A model generated the notes under the pieces. It saw only the letters and a program-made list of their open reading frames with translations. It did no database searches and was not told the DNA's origin. Positions 12,895 through 25,761 of a stretch of 64,000 nucleotides of DNA are shown one piece after another (within the stretch, counting starts at the first letter, position 1; each line of letters begins with the position of its first letter). The position numbers and the translations under genes were made by a program. Where the stretch lies: contig NW_019091419.1 in assembly GCF_001949145.1 (NCBI RefSeq), positions 912,715 through 976,714 on the forward strand, written 5' to 3'. The DNA is from Acanthaster planci. Taxonomy: Eukaryota; Echinodermata; Asteroidea; Valvatida; Acanthasteridae.

Positions 12895-14487
12895 TTATTT
12901 TTCCAATCCTACTCTGACTTGCTGGTACGCCACGCCGTCGAAGGGCTTGTTCACACCGACTTCCGCCGTCCTCTCTCGCCCGTACTCGAGGCAGAAGCCG
13001 AACCAGCTCCGCCGGATGCACCGTTGGGTCAGGGTGTCCGAGAGGTTGAAGCAGGCCGGGCGTAAGACGTCGAAAAAGAACTGGCCAACTTCGACCGAGG
13101 CAGTGGTGTTGGCTTCTTGAAGGCAGAGTCGGAAACTGTAATACACGTAAATGGAAATAAGTTGGAATCACATTGTGAAAACTGGGTTACTTTCGGTTCG
13201 GACTCTTGCCACGGATTTGATGTTCTTCTGGGAAGCGTGCTTTGAGTGGGTCATCAGTCACCTTCCTCCGTCCCTCTTTCTAGCCTGATTGTCATCCGTT
13301 GTTCAACAGAACTCAGCTGCAAACGACCGTCTATTATTATAAACTACCCTTACCTAATCCTAAAAAGCTTTCTACAAGTTAGAGAACCGAATTCGTTTTC
13401 TTCAACTCGGTAAAAACTACAGTTGCTTCCACGAACAGTTCATATAAATCACTTGAAATCGAAATTGCTCTTGACACAAAGAGTTGTTTCCGGAATTAGA
13501 AACGAAAGTACTTCACGAGATGTTCCCTGAAAATCCCTCAGAAATCTCAAAAGAATTTGTAAAAGGGGGTCCAACTTGAAGAAGTCAAGTTTTAAACCCC
13601 GTCGCCTCAGACTCGACGTCACGCTCAGAGGAATATCATCCAAACGTCATATAAATTCATGCATTTTCACCTTTCATTGTACTATTTTTCTCTTTCCATT
13701 ACAAACTTCACGCAAGTCAATCCACGCGACATGTTCATCTGTGCGTGTTCTAATCATCACCAAAATTTCTGGTTAACAGGTTCATTCGTCGGAAATAGAC
13801 AGGCAAAAGTCCCAAATGTAGCCTATCCGCGGATACCTATTTCATAGCCAGGCTCTTCTGGGTACCATACGTCATAAAGTTTGTATAATGCACGGCTCTT
13901 CAAGAACCTTGTTAAATAGGTCTACGGGGATGGTGTGGTGACACCCCCCAACCAAACACTCCGGGGGGGGGGGGGTTAAGGGAAGCGAGAGTTCCCAGTA
14001 GCAGTTGCTTCCTCCATCCCTCTTCCCCGGCAACACCAATGGTATACGTAGCAAACGCTCTTAATTCAAGGAAAATAAAGTGTGCGTACCTTTCATCGCA
14101 ACTGCACAAGTTGATGGTGTAGGGATAAAAGTTGAAGAGGCCAAATGCTCGGGAGAATGCGTAGATCTTTTCAGGGCAGTGGTCGTGGTCACGGCAGCAC
14201 ATGTCGGCCTCTCGGTGGGTACCCAATTCGGAGTAGCTCTGGGCCGTGTCCCCGATGCCGCACCACACCGTGCCGTCAACGATGAAAGCTGACCGCTTGC
14301 CCCTTCCGCGGATCAGCCGGCCATCGGCAGTACTCTGGGCGGTGTTACGCCTGATCCTCACAAATCGCTCATCGGACTCCCGTGGATCGTTCACGTCAAA
14401 GTCCGGGACTCCTTGGCGGTGACAAACGGCAAGAGTGATTGCCTGCCCTACCGTCAAGAGGACAGTGAACAGTTTGAGCAACTTCAT
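12895..14487 (-). CDS. PLA2G3-like: secreted group III phospholipase A2 (copy a)
   Basis: Calcium-dependent secreted phospholipase A2 of the bee-venom/PLA2G3 family, which hydrolyses the sn-2 ester of phospholipids outside the cell. Two exons: 14487-14090 and 13135-12895, joined at an AG|T Ser codon (residue 133); 212 residues in all. The Met at 14487 is chosen because it begins a clean signal peptide (MKLLKLFTVLLTVGQAITLA); an in-frame Met 26 codons upstream would bury it. A propeptide ends at RGKR (62-65). The mature domain shows the Ca-loop WCGIG (75-79) and CCRDHDHC with catalytic His-101 and Asp-102, then LCSCDES, FRLCLQEAN, a PACFNLS segment and a GFCLEY segment. Ten mature cysteines match the five disulphides of bee PLA2. 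Possible N-glycosylation at NTT and NLS. It looks intact. Confidence 0.93.
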
Positions 14488-14596
14488 TATGTGAAAATCA
14501 GAATTCTGAGACTCAACGGCAAACGCTTGTCGCTTGGTCGACTCTGTAAAACGAACTGTCCACAAAATGAGTGCGTTTCCCTTTAGCCCTGCATGG

Positions 14597-14605
14597 GTTT
14601 ATATA
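14597..14605 (-). promoter_or_regulatory. TATA box of phospholipase copy a
   Basis: The minus strand reads TATATAAAC here, about 110 bp before the start codon at 14487. A start of transcription about 30 bp downstream would leave a 5' UTR of about 80 bases. Confidence 0.6.
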
Positions 14606-17512
14606 ACATTATGAACACCTGCATATTATGTTGTAGGCCGTTAGAATAGAACCTTTGACCCAGTGATGATTTGTTATTACATCAAGAACAAGGTACTGAT
14701 CAGGTACTTGTCGCTAGTTTCCCCGACTTGTATTTTTGATTGCAATCCAGGATTGATATCCGCCTTCACTGATATCCGCTGGACTTTTTCCCACCAGCGC
14801 TGTGATTGCACTGTCTAGTCTCTGTTCGTTTTAGCTAAGTCCCACGCACATTGCTGGGGGGGGGGTCCTTTTTCCCCGGACCTCAAGGTCCGGTGTAATC
14901 TTGACAACTGGCGATACTGTTAAACTCGTATAGTCTCGTATTTTGATTGGAACCGATCGTGAGAGAATTCTGCACATTTTTCGAGTAGTTTACCACAGAT
15001 GATCTCTGTAATAAGTCGTATAATAAGTCGAATAACAACATCTTGGTATGTGAAGATGATTGTCACAGCACAGTATTCTGTAAAACTTACTTAACTTTCC
15101 TTCATCATGAATATGTCGTTAGTCTTGAGAAATTTCTTAGAAAATGAGAAATTGGAAGTAACAAGGGGACACGGGATTAATCCAAAATGAAAATATTTCA
15201 TAACCTAGCTGTCTAGCAACCACTTTTGTGGATAATTTTCCCGTGCGGTTTTGCGGTTGTCCTTGGCTGGAGACTCAAGAGATGGTTGGCAGGTTCCCAA
15301 TGATTTTATCGGGTGGATAACAAGGATGTGGCAAACAAGCTATTGCACCAGTTTCCGAGTAATAACACTGCACGCCAAATAGTGGAACATGAAGTAGGCA
15401 TGATGACCTTACCGCAACAACCTCTCAAACTGGCGCAAAAATATGGAGGCATTAACTGGACCCCCATCCTCAGCTGAGTTCCAACAGAAAAATGGACCCC
15501 AAAAACATCTTACCACTTTCGGTGGCGAGAAACAAAAACGCTTATGTTTTGAGAAGATTTCGAACTTCCTATGAGCCAAACTTGAGAATAAGCTGTATTC
15601 AAAACTCCAAAATTTACATTTTTGAAGGAAGCTGGCAATGTAAATACATAAGATGCTCATAAATATCAGGATTTTGGTAATTCCATCCTCTACTGGCTCA
15701 GCGGACTTACTCCACAGCTGCCAAAAGGTCATGTCGTAACTAAGTCACAGGCATCTACCATGGCGGAAGGAAAATGCATGATCTACGTTGTAGTTCACCC
15801 GGTTGTGAACTCTTGTTGACCTACCAACGAGGTTCTGCGCAGTGCTTTTTAGAAGAGGGAGGGTTTCATTATAGAAATCTGAGAAAACACCACATTCTTA
15901 ATAGGAAGTAATTACTTACACGTCTTTGAAATATCTGCCAGAGTGGTGGACGGGTTATCAGAATCACGGGCCTACACACACCATGTTTGTCACACTTTGT
16001 TTACATAATGCGCTTTTCTATGTAGCCAGTGGTGCCCACGGTTCACGCAACTCCATGGGAAAAGCACACACGAAAACAACGTGGTGTCATTCATTCGGTA
16101 CTTGACCGTGCCCGCACCGTAGAACACCCATTATGATGAACCCTAGGAAGTTTCCAATCTCCGCCGTATTCGTGCAGCGACCGTGTTCAGCAGGTTTTGA
16201 GCCCAAGCAAGGCGCAAACATTAATGTGTGACGACAGCCTTTATGGGGTAAAAGCTCCCGGATGTGAATTCATCATCAGCCAATTAAGTCAACCAGTTGA
16301 TTAAGATGGACCGTTAGAGCTACCCCTTGGAGTCTTTTGTAAGTTTCCATGTTTCATGTTCATTTTTGAACGATCTTAGGACACCAAGAAACTGAGACAG
16401 CCGATCTGCATGTTCTTGTAATTATACTCGGAAGGAATGTATTTAGGCACCTAAGTTATGGACATGGAAACAGAGTGCTGTGATGTAGAAGCACTCCCGG
16501 ATATCAACCGAAAGGCCTTGGAAAAGAAAGTGCAAATAAGTCCGTTGTGTGATTAACGATTCGGTGCCTGGCGTTACTCCTCGGTCTTGTAAGATTAGAA
16601 CTAAGAACTCTCGTAATTATCGTATGTAATTGTGTGTGGTACTTCCATCATGGATGTTCGGAATTTACTATTGGTGTCTGTATCCAAGACTAAATGACTG
16701 ACAGACGTTAAATTAGACTAAACAACCCAGGCTCTCTGTCAAAATGATGCATTAATTCGTTCCCATTGTACATAATCATTGACGAATTATGTAACCTATA
16801 TTGCATGTACTAAGTTGCTTAAAAGTGAGTTATTCGCGACATAATCACGTATGTGTGACCAACCACGGGGCGGACAGCGAGGAAACGATACTATTTTGAA
16901 TTTTTTAAGCTTAGTATCTAAACGTTCTCAGTAACACTGTGGCATTGGCAAATACCCAAACAAACCCCATTATCACAAATCATGAAACTTTTGCTGATTT
17001 TTATTACGGAATTTTATAGTGATCATAAAAAACAAGATCTCAATTTGTTTTGTGTATTTTTTCAAAATTAATTGCATGGGTTAGGAAAGTCGTCGAAGTT
17101 ATTCTCGCGTAATTTTTGTTTTTCGCGGCCACCGTAGAGTTTTTGCTGACGCTTTGGCATCCTCCGCATGGCGATCCAAGGCAACCAATTCCATTCATGC
17201 GTTCATTCAGTCACCACCATTGACTGTGATTACTGTTACGTGTGTAACCGACAAAGGCACTCCTACCACGTGCCCCCCTCATGGTGTGATGAGGATACCC
17301 ACGATTGAGTTCGTGTTCGACCGCAGTCTCAGGCAATTACAACCTACTCGACATTAAGGAAGACGAACTTCCCGCCCCAGGAAGTCGATTCCTGTGGCTT
17401 TTTTCCTCCCTAAGAAAAAGGCCTCAACAAGAAGGTTGTTAAATCTCTGTGACTGAGACTGTGGACATTGATGTGTTGATGTATTCTACAGATTTTGATC
17501 CAGCCAGTGTAC
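14606..17512. other. divergent intergenic region between two phospholipase genes
   Basis: Nearly 3 kb separates the two TATA boxes and no gene is recognised. The longest frame (minus strand 15732-15409, 107 codons) has no recognisable motif and ordinary composition. A G run lies near 14858-14867. Any shared regulation of the pair would have to reside here. Confidence 0.5.
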
Positions 17513-17519
17513 TATATAG
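17513..17519 (+). promoter_or_regulatory. TATA box of phospholipase copy b
   Basis: TATATAG-type element 40-46 bp before the first ATG at 17559. A start of transcription about 30 bp downstream leaves a very short leader and would make any of the three nearby Met codons (17559, 17562, 17583) usable. Confidence 0.5.
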
Positions 17520-17558
17520 ACAGTGCTGTTCGTAGTTTGACAATATCTGTCCACTGAA

Positions 17559-20500
17559 ATGATGCATCGTCAACTTGAAAGAATGACAACTGCGTACTTA
17601 ATCTTGATGCTTTCACTTCACGTTTACGGCGCCTTTCTGCCTGCTGATGAAAGGGTTCTTGGTAAAACACGGAGTGATTTTATTGGCGTGCTTCGAAAGC
17701 ATGGTGAGCGGACGACAGCAGTCCGGCTCGGCAGCATCTCGGCTCTGGAGACAGCGACCGGCGAGATACCTATGCACACTGCAGGAGATTCCCCAGGGAC
17801 AGTAACCGTCGAACCCGGCTTCATCTTCCGCGAAGTGACAGACGGCATAGAGACCGTGCAAGTTGTTTACGACGGGAACTATGTGCCCAAGAACTGCTTC
17901 GTCTCTGCCGACCAGCCCCCCGTGCTGGAGTTACAGGATAGGGTGCGGCAGTATGCCCCGCAAAATCTCGGCACCACGGCCAGAAAGGCGTCCACGGCGG
18001 GGAAAAGCGGAACAAAGAACCCCAACATCGTCACCGCGCCGGAGTCATTGTTGCCGTATTTGCAGTACGCTCACAATGCTTCCGATTACACCTTGCTGGT
18101 CGTACCCAGCACTTCAGTCAACCTCAAACTCCCATCTCGACTCCTGCGATCAATGGTAAGCCTGGACCTGATCAAATCCCACTGCGAGGGCCTTCTGCTG
18201 AACTCCTCCGTGGTGGGGAATGGGAGGCCACGAAGAAGCCTGCTCACCTATCCCAAGACGCTGTGGTGCGGCAAGGGCACCCAGGCGACCCACTTCGATC
18301 AACTGGGTGAAGAGGAAAACACGGACAGGTGTTGCAGGGCCCATGATCACTGCCCCCATCCCCAGATTGCTCCGATGGAAAAGAAACTGTTCCTCAGGAA
18401 CATTTCCCCCCACACCATCAGCGACTGCAGATGTGACAAAGCGTAAGTTTCAAAGTTTTCTGTCGAAAGTCTCATCGTAATGAAATTTGTTTCAAACAGG
18501 CAATGGAGACAGTGATTAGGCTAGACTGGAATGTGAAAGCTGTATATGCTGTACATTCCAGCCCTTTATAAAACTAGTCCTTTTAATGACCTCTGAATGA
18601 AGTCTCGTTTTCCTGTCCTTGGTGATGCCAGGTTATAGGCCATCAGGCATCTCTTCAGATATTTAAAGCACCATTACGACCAGCATAGAAAAGCACGCTT
18701 TGGAAATGTTCCTCTCGTGACTCAATCCCAGCAGGATTGTATGTATTGAGGGAAGTCTGATTTAAACGACGGTACTTCGACCTTGCCTATACATGATAAC
18801 ATCACGATGCTTTTCTCTCTGATCACGTGATGTACATGCATGCATGTAAGTGGGTTTATGGGATAATTAAATAATTCAGAGATAACCTAGCATTAAAAAG
18901 TGTTCATGATAGATTTTTATCGGGTAAATGCAACTCAAACATTGTCTGACCCTTTTACATACGCGCGATCTCGGTCTTCTCAATGAAGAGCATGCGGAAT
19001 GTGCGTGGTTGGTTGAAACGAGCTGTCAGCTTGGCATTGACATAATCGGCCTCGGTTCGAATGTTGCCAAATGAACGATTCCGATAACCCATGATGACCA
19101 TTCATGGGTTTGAATGTTAGACAAGCCAGCAATGAGATGTTTAATCCATACGTCGTTGTAGGTGTTGCAAATACGCAGAGTAAAGCAAGAGACCCACAGC
19201 CCGCGTGACACACAGTAGCAATGCTCAGTTGTACCCTTGGTGCATGTATTTTTTTCTACGTTAAGATATCCATTTCTGATACTTGTTTTTTCCTCCTTGA
19301 AGAAAAGGCCCTAACCATTTCTCTTTACAAAACCGTAATCTTCAATCGAATCCTCAAATAAGTCACCCCTGGCTTCTTTTCTTCTAAGAGAATTTTGACA
19401 TTGTTCACGCCTATATATTGTGTATGTCGTCGAACATCTGTGACAAATTAATGTTCTCGTTATTCTAAATTCCGAGTATTAAACAGGATCTGATCCCGGC
19501 CGTGGACAGCCAATTTACCAGGTGTTGCCAAAAAGTGCGATGACTTCTTGACTCCCTGAAGGTCAGAAGTACTCCAGAGGGTGGTTCATTGATGCCGAAC
19601 TGCCGAATATGTTCAGCAGATCTTCACTAAATTTCCTGTGGGTTCCTATCAGTACCACGGTGACATTCAAAAAGAAAAAAAAATATGGCGTGATATTTTC
19701 CAAGGTGAACAGGGTGGCATGACCGTAGGCGGATATCTCTTCGACATAGTGATATATGTTAATTACATTTTCCCCGTGCCATATACGTTATGACGTCAAT
19801 GGCACACCGTCACCCCTTACCAAATTTTTGTAGGTCTGCATTCCGATGCTTATTGTCAATTAACGAGGCAAGAAACCTCATCTGCCGGAAATTCATTGAA
19901 TATAAGCCACTCATACAGAATCATATCCCTGTACGCGAACTGGATTGGAAGTAAAGGCCATTGGCAGTTTGTTTTGGATTTGAGTAAGATGCCGTAGTAG
20001 GCCCCTTATGCCGTTATAGGTATTGTGTTTTCTGAATTAGTACGTTGGCTTATTTTAAAAATATAGTTTGATGCCGACCCTCCAAAGCATTCTGGATCGC
20101 CAGTTAGCAGGGGATGCATGTGCTTTCTTCAGTAATGAAACCCTCCGCCATTGACAATGGCATTTCGGGTGTACGAAGATGGTTTTTCTCGTCTAATCAC
20201 AGGTGGATACTAAGCACACGCTCACATTTCAGTTAGATGAGTCGAAGAAACACCAGAGCCAAAGCACAAACAGCTGCATTTATGATGTCATAAAATGATG
20301 AACGATTAGTTGATGCGTCAATCTGAAGTTGTCTAAATCTTTGTAGAAAGCGGGTATTTTTCGTGCCTGCTGCACTGTGGCAGAGGTCACCTGGGGGCGC
20401 TGTTTAAAACAAGGTTCAAGATTATGGTTCTCTTACTCTCACAGATCGAAATTTCAGTGGCATAACTAGGGAAAATCTACACGTAGGTAGTTCATGAAAG

Positions 20501-22744
20501 AGGAAATGTAACGATCCTACAAATAAAGGTTAATTTGTATTAAAGTTCTCACTGAGTTGGTTATTACTGGTAAATTTTCGTTTTAAGTACACGTATGTTT
20601 TTATGTCACAGCGGTAACTTTAGACCTGAACCTGATCGCGGTGGTCCCTTGTCTCATTTCGACGAAACATGTACTGGGATCGTGCGGGCAATCAACCGTC
20701 TCTGAATCTACGGGCCGAAAGTGTTCATATTGCGATGGGTCAAGTGGACCTCGTTAGTCAAACCTTTGTAGGTACTGATCACTGCTGCGAGGTCAACAAA
20801 CTTTTGCAAATAAATCTGACACCTCCCTGGCCAAACAAGGGTGATATATCGATTACCGCCTGTGGATATCAGGGTGTGTTGGCCCCACCGTTTCAGGTGA
20901 ACAAACTTTTCTACACACCCCCTCATGAAAGCATGAGGAAAGACAGACATGAAAAAAACATCTTGTAACACATCAGGAATAGCCTGACCACGGAGCTGTC
21001 TTCACTTGTGTAGAACGAAGTGTTTGCTCAGTGCCGGAAGGGGAGATTTATGATACATGAAGTAAATTCATGACTGCCCGTGTCTTGTCCGGACCACCAT
21101 ACTTTCGTCTCGGGTATTTCTTCCGACAATGCCCGAATTTACTTCCTTTTTTCTCACGCGCAAACTGAAGCAGGTAAATGCCTGCGGGCCAAAATCCATC
21201 CCATAATGGACAGGTGCAACAAAAGGGTAGCGCAGCCCCGTTGATAAGGAAAGAAAGAAACCTTTCACCTAGAGTGTTCCATGCATGAGGATAGTCATGT
21301 ACATGTACATATGTACAGTGTACATGTATACTGGTGCAGGTGATTAAGAAGGCATAGTGACCGGTGAAGACGGGGGCGTGTCAGGATTTTTTTTTTGCTA
21401 GGGTGGGATTTGAAATTTTTTTTCACACGGGGAAGGGGTTTATTGCACCTGTCGCAATGTTTAAGCTATTTAGTCCCTTCGGCGTGTCCTTCACTGAACT
21501 TGCAAATAAAACCCTTAAAGGGTTTATGATTTTTTTGCGCGCCGCTTTGAAACTGGCAATGAGCGCGGGGGGGGGGGGTTGACCCCACCCCCAGATCCTT
21601 GCCTGAAGGGGGGGGGTTCCAGACCGAAAACAAAAAGGAGAAACCAGAGAACTGAAATTCGTGGCCAGGAATCGGCTATTCGATCAGAAATCGAATGAAA
21701 TACTACCCAAATTGTCCCAACTGTCATTGACGGGGATTTGGCCGGTTGGGGAAAATAATCAGTTTTAATAGTATCCAGTTTTTTGTTTGTTCAGCGTCCA
21801 TTGTTATGATTTTTCAATGCCATCAGTGGACAATGCAGTCTGGAATATTTGTGAGTAGCGACCTAGCAACCAGTAAGACCAGCGACCTCGACGTCCTGGC
21901 CTGGCTGAAATAGGTTGCATTTGTAGTCTCACTACTTCATCTGCAACTGGGAAACTTTATAAAATTTCAGGAGAGAACCTCGTTGAGTTCTTTCTGATTG
22001 TCGCCGATGCACAGGAGACCGGCCTCCAGACTGCGACCTCACGCATCTAGCGTCCGCCGATAACATGACAGGCCAACACTTGCGCCACGCGTTGCGTCAA
22101 ATTCGCACCGGCACCCGTGTGTTATGTTAATGGAGTCCATTTTTGTGTCCGTGAAATTTTAAAGTGGAACGCATGAACGCATCGTGTACGCAACGCACCC
22201 AAAAAACGTACATATGGGAAAAGCGCCTCGATTAAAGGTAATCGGCGTGCACGTGTTTGTGTGTGTGTGTGGGGGGGTTATACCGTCTTCAATCGATCCC
22301 ATGGTCTCAAGTCACTATCTTTTAGCAGCCCAAGGATTACATTATTTTTTGTGTGAATCGAAATTATAATGATCCGAGTCGTTGCTTCTCCCAAATTGGG
22401 AACTTTCCGGCCTGACCGCCCCTTTTATATCATTTCCTCTTAAAGTGCCTCTTTGGCATTTAACTTGTTTCTTCAGATTTCACAAATGCCTAAAGAGAGC
22501 CCGCTCTCCGGTGGCAATGGGTGTGGGTGATGTCTATTTCAACCGGCTGAAGATCAAGTGCTTCGTCACGCGTCAAAAGCGGCAGTGTCTGGAGATGACC
22601 TGGTTTGGCTCATGCCTCCGGCGAGAGAAGACCGACACAGCTGTCCTGCGGGCCGCTCGCCCCTTTCCGGACGGGAAAAACTTGACCAAAGCTGAGAAGG
22701 CGCTACGAAGGAAGAGGAGACGAGGATCCTTCGAACTGAACTGA
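17559..22744 (+). CDS. PLA2G3-like: secreted group III phospholipase A2 with long propeptide (copy b)
   Basis: Second secreted calcium-dependent PLA2 of the bee-venom/PLA2G3 family. Exons 17559-18442 and 22477-22744, joined at a GC|A Ala codon (residue 295); 383 residues. Residues 9-25 (MTTAYLILMLSLHVYGA) form a signal peptide, so the Met at 17583 may be the true start. About 200 residues of unrecognised pro-region follow, with N-glycosylation sites, ending at RPRR (223-226), a furin-type site. The catalytic domain has WCGKG (236-240), CCRAHDHC with His-262 and Asp-263, CRCDKA, FHKCLKRA, DVYFNRLKIKCF and WFGSCL, with ten cysteines. The tail is strongly basic (RRKRRRGSFELN). The single intron of 4.03 kb sits at the same codon and phase as in copy a, with which it is head to head. 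Confidence 0.93.
21296..21332. repeat. TACATG-type microsatellite
   Basis: Short run of overlapping TACATG/GTACATA words. It is one of very few copies in the left 40 kb of a motif that dominates the right 23 kb. Confidence 0.6.
22005..22125 (-). repeat. tRNA-derived SINE (antisense)
   Basis: Read on the minus strand, TGGCGCAAGTGTTGG (A-box-like, about 22100-22086) is followed about 40 bp on by GAGGTCGCAGTCTGGAGG (B-box-like with a paired arm). This is the usual layout of a tRNA-head SINE. The B box has drifted from consensus, so the copy is old. Confidence 0.45.
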
Positions 22745-25700
22745 GCATTTTAGCGATGCTCAATAGCAGGGTTTGGCTCGACTGGAAGGCCTGCATATTG
22801 TAATACCGCGGCCACTGCTGTAGCCCAATTGGCCAGACAGCAAATATTTTCGACATTCACAATGCATCATGGAATTGAACGGCAAAGAAAGAAATGCATT
22901 TAATTCACAAAGCTATGGGAGAAGTGAAACCTGCAAAACATTAATCTATTTCCCCTTTACTACATATTTATTACAGTCAAAGTCATCCTCTTTTCACAGT
23001 GTTGCATAAAGATTACATTTACTCTTGTTAAGATAGTAACAAGAATCGAGTTTTAAAGCAGAGCAGAGACAAAAATTGCGAATCCCTTCCGCGTGCGCCA
23101 GTTTCTTTGTTGGACTGAGATCGTAAATGCCAATGAGCTATGAAAATCAGGACTTGAAGCTGCTCATTCGGCCCGCATTGACCAATCACGTTCATATTTA
23201 GCCTGTGGTCCTCGAGCTAGATCAAGAGTTTTCTTCTTACAAACTTGAAAAATTGTTCGTTTTGAAAATGTTCAAGTACACTACCCATCCAACTCTGACA
23301 TAATGAGGGGGTACTTGAAAATAATTATTCTGCAGAAAGTTGTCAGTTGACGTTCGACTGGTTAACTTCACCACAGGTTAGTGTTTGAAATAAGAGCTGT
23401 CTCATCAATTTCCATGATGCAATGGGAATGTGGAAAAAAGGTGTGGCATTGTTTTCAATGACTGAAGTTGAGCTCAATACTTGTGTATTATTGTTTGAAA
23501 CTGTGTAGATGCAGTCTACTTTATGCTGACAATATAATGCTTGAAATCACAATGCACGACGTATCTGCTGCTTTAGAAAACTGTTCGTACTCAGTAACCA
23601 TTTTTATACAACGTATAAGTTAGGAGGGTTGAGTTTTTATAACCATTTCTGAAATCTCCTAAATTTAGATTTTTACCCACTTAGAACATGTTATGACTTT
23701 TAGGCGTGCCTGACGTTTTGTATTACTACGTGCAGTACTAATCGTAACGCTAAGTAGTCGATTGCTTTCGTAACAACTAGGACAGCTTCTAGTCTACTGA
23801 GTGCAAATAACATTAAAACTGAGTTCAAGTCCACTGTAAATGAAGTTCATTCACCGACATACTCGGTAAAGCTTTTGGGTACCCTGTTTATGTAATAAAT
23901 ACCATAGTATTATTTATTTCGGCAGCCTACTTGAAAGGTCAAGTGCGTCTTTTGCACACAGGACGATTACCATCGTCACCACAGACGGGCAACCGAGAAA
24001 AATTTACCAGTGACCTTTTACTCTGACCAACTCACTTGCAGAGCTGGAGGGATACAGAGAGATAAGTGGAAGCGTGGCCAATATGCATTTTAAATGTACC
24101 AAAAATGACACTTGTAAACTACATTCAAAATGTTGTTTTTCACTGTGTGAACTCTGTCTTGCTGATTGTTGATAAAGTTATATGTGCTTTTTGTGTGCAT
24201 CATTTCACGTAGGCCAATGATCTGTTCTCTTTCCAAGTCACTGCAAAGAACGGTAAAATCATGCACCGAAAGGATTTGATATTTGCACCTGAAAATTGCC
24301 AAACTCTTTGTGCGTCCATGCAAGGGCACAATTTTCATAGACTGCTTTTTTCCCTCAGGTGTCTCTTCAGGCACTTAATTATCATAGTACTATATTCTTG
24401 CTTTAGGCCAAATTCCACGGATGAGTCGTGTGATTTGCAGACTGTGACGCGTCCTGATTGAGCTCTGCCGGTAAAGCGGCTAGGAATTATACGTGCGTTT
24501 ATGGCAGCCACTGGCTAGAGGCCGCAGGTTGCAGCCGGCTGTTGAGTGCGGAAGCGTTGCGTCACTTTGAACCGAAGAAGCAGTGCAAATGAATGGAGTT
24601 TACACGCTGGTTTGCGCGCTAATGCCTTTTGCAAAAGAAAAAAAACCAAAACAACCCCCCCCCCCAAAAAAAGCACAACCAACAGCTGCCAACATTTTCA
24701 TATACTCACTGTTGATTGGATGCATCTGTTCAAAATATTCCCCAATCGTAGATGTGGACATTAATAATTTAATATCGTATAACTGCAGAGTATGAAAGCG
24801 GAGCACACAATTCAATCTGATAATTACCAGGGATAAATTTGATGCACCGTGGGACCAAGTTCGATGAAGACTACAGCGCCGTCAGTGAAGTGGCAAAAGT
24901 TACGCTTGTTTTAGCCCTGACCATACTGAGGCGCTGTACAATTTTCGCTTTGTAAATAAAAAGTGTAAAACATTTTTGGTGTCAGTCAATATTGCAAATT
25001 TAGTTTGACTCTGTGAATTTGTAACTTCAATAAAAAAGTACGACATGCAGTGAAATAAAACACTTGTGAAAGTTCAAGAAAGGTTTTTCAATGTAAGTTT
25101 GTTTTTAAGAGGACTTTTACATCCGATTTTCCTGTTTGAAAGTAGAAAGTGTTTATGTTTATTTCCTGTCTAGCTGGGTTGAAGTCTTTCAAGGCCGGAT
25201 AAGGTGATTTGACCTTGTCAAACTAATAATCAATAGTTATGACTTAGGCTGTCTCAATGGTTTCCTAATCAACCAGCAAGCCTATTGGGTATGCTCGTCT
25301 GACGTTACAGTCGTGTTTCCTAAAAGTGATCGCTAAATCTATTGTTGGCCGTCGGGACAAAAGTCGAGAATAATATCAAAAAGTGTTGAAAATCCCATGC
25401 ATCAGTGCCAGAACACACGTTGTACCAAATACTAAATGAAATTGAAATAAAACTTTTTCAACCTTATTTAAAATCAATGGGGACAATTGCCAATGCTGAA
25501 CGCATCGGAGGTGAAGTCGAAACCAACCAAAAGATGGTATTTCTGCATAGTCTTTAGATTGTCAGCAGTTCAGTGTGTTGGAAACTCTAGATAGGAGCCG
25601 ACCTTCAAAATTCTTTCTTTTCAAAAACGCAACTAGGCGCAAATATGGCCAACAACTACATACATACATGTACATTGCTTGCGAGTCATTCTGTACAAAA

Positions 25701-25761
25701 AGAACCCTATCCATTTTCAGCGAGGTAAAGGCCGTCGTATTCACATTGCCAAAACCTCACA
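22745..25761. other. intergenic; 3' UTR of phospholipase copy b at left
   Basis: No coding gene is recognised. AATAAA hexamers near 24955, 25030 and 25057 could end the phospholipase transcript. A degenerate tRNA-like stretch (GAGCTCTGCCGGTAAAGCGG, then GCAGGTTGCAGCC) lies at about 24461-24540 and may be a SINE relic. C and A runs near 24654-24670 separate it from AT-rich DNA. Confidence 0.45.
24458..24545 (+). repeat. possible degenerate SINE head
   Basis: GAGCTCTGCCGGTAAAGCGG resembles a pol III A-box region, and GCAGGTTGCAGCCGG, about 55 bp downstream, resembles a B box with its T-arm. Both are imperfect and no tail is visible. Confidence 0.3.

Larger units (their letters stand above)
18443..22476. 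other. intron of phospholipase copy b
   Basis: No second gene is recognised inside. It contains a TACATG-type microsatellite at about 21296-21332, G/C-run hairpin material at 21568-21618 and a likely SINE at 22010-22125. Donor GTAAGT at 18443 and a pyrimidine-rich acceptor ending at 22476 bound it. Confidence 0.7.

Noticed and set aside
12812-13171. 119-codon minus-strand frame overlapping the phospholipase exon
   Set aside because: It is an out-of-frame shadow of the real exon 13135-12895.
15409-15732. 107-codon open frame on the minus strand between the phospholipases
   Set aside because: No signal peptide, domain or splice context; composition like the flanks; probably chance.
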